From positions 1-5,068 of the forward strand of contig DASPNM010000036.1 in NCBI GenBank assembly GCA_035626515.1: DNA of 5,068 nt, read 5' to 3'. Position 1 is the stretch's first letter. Every line of letters begins with the position of its first letter. Position numbers and translations under genes: made by a program. The notes under the pieces are model-generated. The model had not been told where the DNA came from and did no database searches. It saw only the letters and a program-made list of their open reading frames with translations. Shown here piece by piece: positions 3,647 to 5,068 of the stretch. This DNA is from DASPNM01 sp035626515. Its GTDB lineage: Bacteria > Bacteroidota > Bacteroidia > Chitinophagales > Chitinophagaceae.

Positions 3647-5068
3647 TCACCTTAGGAACAACAGCTCTCTATACTTCGGCAAATACCACTCCCGGTCGTC
3701 CACCAACAGCTCCAGCTTGTCCACGTGGTCGCGGATGCGGTCAAAGAACGCGTCCTTCACCTGGGTCTGGTAAGCGATCGCCTTTTCGCGGGTGTTGGAA
3801 ATCTTGTTGCAGGCTTTCCGCGCTTCGATCATTTTTTCCACCAGGTCACTGGTCTCGTTGATGTGCTCGGAGATTTTTTGAAGGATCTGCTTCTGGTTGC
3901 TGTACGCCGATTCCTTCAACCCAACTTCCTGCAGGCCCTTGATGTTGTTCGCGAGCATGTTTTGATAACGAATTGCGGGGGGCAAAATGTGACTGGTGGC
4001 CAGCTCGCCCATGATGCGGCTTTCGATCTGCACTTTCTTAATGTATTTCTCCAGCTCGATCTCGTGGCGGGCTTCCAGCTCGGAGTGCGTATAGATCCGG
4101 TTGCTTTCAAAAAGCTGCGTAGCTTTCTTCGTCACCATCGCGTCGAGCGCCAGGGGCGTGGTTTTCACGTTGGGGAGCCCGCGGCGCGCCGCCTCTTTTT
4201 CCCATTCCTCGCTGTAGTTGTTCCCTTCAAAGAGAATGTTCTCGCTGGCCACGATGTATTCGCGGATCACGTGCATGATGGCGATCTCCTTCTTTTCTCC
4301 TTTCTCGATCAGGGCGTCCACGTCTCTCTTGAAGCGCTTCAGCGTTTCGGCCACGATCACGTTCAGGATGGTCATGGCGTTGGCGCAGTTGGCCGAGGAG
4401 CCTACGGCGCGGAACTCGAATTTGTTTCCGGTAAAAGCAAAGGGCGAGGTGCGGTTCCGGTCGGTGTTATCCAGCAGCAGCTCGGGGATGCTGCGGTGAA
4501 TGTCGATCTTCAGCATGCTCTCGTCGGTTTCGTCCATTTTTTCCGAAACCCGCTTCTTCACGTCGTTCAACACTTTGCTGAGGTACTGGCCGATGAACAC
4601 CGAGATGATGGCGGGTGGCGCTTCATTGGCGCCCAGCCGGTGGTCGTTCTGCGCGGAGGCGATCGAAGCCCGCAGCACATCCGCGTAATCATGAACGGCG
4701 CGGATTGTGTTCACAAAGAAGGTGAGGAACATCAGGTTCGTTTTCGGCGTCTTCCCGGGCGCAAGAAGGTTCACGCCGGTGTCGGTGGCCATGCTCCAGT
4801 TGTTGTGCTTGCCGCTTCCGTTGATGCCGGCGAAGGGTTTCTCATGAAACAGGACGCGGAGCTTGTGCCGGGCAGCCACGCGGCTCATCACATCCATCAG
4901 CAGCGCGTTGTGATCCACCGCGAGGTTGATCTCCTCGTAGATCGGGGCGCACTCGAACTGCGCGGGAGCCACTTCATTGTGCCGGGTGCGCAGGGGAATT
5001 CCCAGCTTGTACGCCTGCTCTTCGTAATCTTTCATGAAGGCATACACTCTTTCGGGAATGGAACCGAA
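3647..5068 (-). CDS. glnN: Type III glutamine synthetase (GSIII), C-terminal two thirds
   Basis: Glutamine synthetase makes glutamine from glutamate, ammonia and ATP in the cytoplasm and is the main ammonia-assimilation enzyme. This is the GSIII type typical of Bacteroidota, known as large oligomers of about 700-730-residue subunits. The 473 residues here lack the N-terminus, which lies beyond the right edge. The frame stays open to base 5068 and begins FGSIPERVYAFMKDYEEQAY. Numbering within the fragment, catalytic-core motifs are HNEVAPAQFE (30-39), GINGSGKHNNWS (81-92), NDHRLGANEAPP (141-152) and the NRTSPFAFTGNKFEFR region (about 205-220). The rest is the long helical C-terminal region of GSIII, rich in Glu and Lys. 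Nothing suggests damage. The stop TGA (3647-3649) sits one base from the repeat block. Some annotators would call it glnA. Promoter and any nitrogen-control sites are outside the window. Confidence 0.95.
   Translation of the reverse strand, partial: FGSIPERVYAFMKDYEEQAYKLGIPLRTRHNEVAPAQFECAPIYEEINLAVDHNALLMDVMSRVAARHKLRVLFHEKPFAGINGSGKHNNWSMATDTGVNLLAPGKTPKTNLMFLTFFVNTIRAVHDYADVLRASIASAQNDHRLGANEAPPAIISVFIGQYLSKVLNDVKKRVSEKMDETDESMLKIDIHRSIPELLLDNTDRNRTSPFAFTGNKFEFRAVGSSANCANAMTILNVIVAETLKRFKRDVDALIEKGEKKEIAIMHVIREYIVASENILFEGNNYSEEWEKEAARRGLPNVKTTPLALDAMVTKKATQLFESNRIYTHSELEARHEIELEKYIKKVQIESRIMGELATSHILPPAIRYQNMLANNIKGLQEVGLKESAYSNQKQILQKISEHINETSDLVEKMIEARKACNKISNTREKAIAYQTQVKDAFFDRIRDHVDKLELLVDDREWYLPKYRELLFLR

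Noticed and set aside
5045..5047. GTG as the start of the glutamine synthetase gene
   Set aside because: The frame continues upstream to the window edge with residues FGSIPER, and GSIII proteins are much longer. This GTG is an internal Val codon.

Overview
The window looks like a chromosomal stretch of a Bacteroidota bacterium, possibly a Chitinophagia-like lineage. The grounds are a type III glutamine synthetase (GSIII), a tyrosine recombinase of a style I associate with that phylum, start codons without clear Shine-Dalgarno sequences, and a TAnnTTTG-like promoter box. Taxonomy is inferred from protein style only. Most of the window is moderately GC-rich (34 of 60 bases in 421-480), but the first ~300 bases are clearly AT-rich (87 of the first 240 bases).

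Layout. 1-266 (-): 5' part of an unrecognised AT-rich gene running off the left edge. 388-1521 (-): complete tyrosine recombinase with all catalytic residues and an extra N-terminal domain. 1522-1671: divergent intergenic region. 1672-2037 (+): small tyrosine-rich lipoprotein. 2028-2256: dense block of repeats and hairpins. 2280-3476 (+): secreted membrane-dipeptidase-like peptidase (M19). 3467-3645: second repeat block filling the whole convergent gap. 3647-5068 (-): C-terminal two thirds of GSIII, 5' end beyond the right edge.

The genes do not form an obvious pathway. The lipoprotein and peptidase are co-oriented envelope or periplasmic proteins and could share a transcript, but a 242-base repeat-filled gap separates them. 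The recombinase beside a low-GC gene suggests the left side is accessory or mobile DNA.

The most unusual content is the pair of related composite repeat blocks. Each starts with a tandem 7-bp array whose first units supply the last two codons (Asp-Glu) and the TGA stop of the gene before it, in the same phase in two unrelated genes. In both arrays the unit type changes from TGATGAG to TAAGCAG through one TAAGGAG unit. Each block then carries a CCCGAC...GTCGG hairpin and a TGCCGGC...GCCGGCA hairpin. The second hairpin type occurs three times; it shows one compensatory base-pair change and a loop that fits GNRA in every copy. A 32-bp segment is 31/32 identical between blocks. This looks like a dispersed structured repeat family at gene ends. 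I cannot tell from the window whether it has been described.
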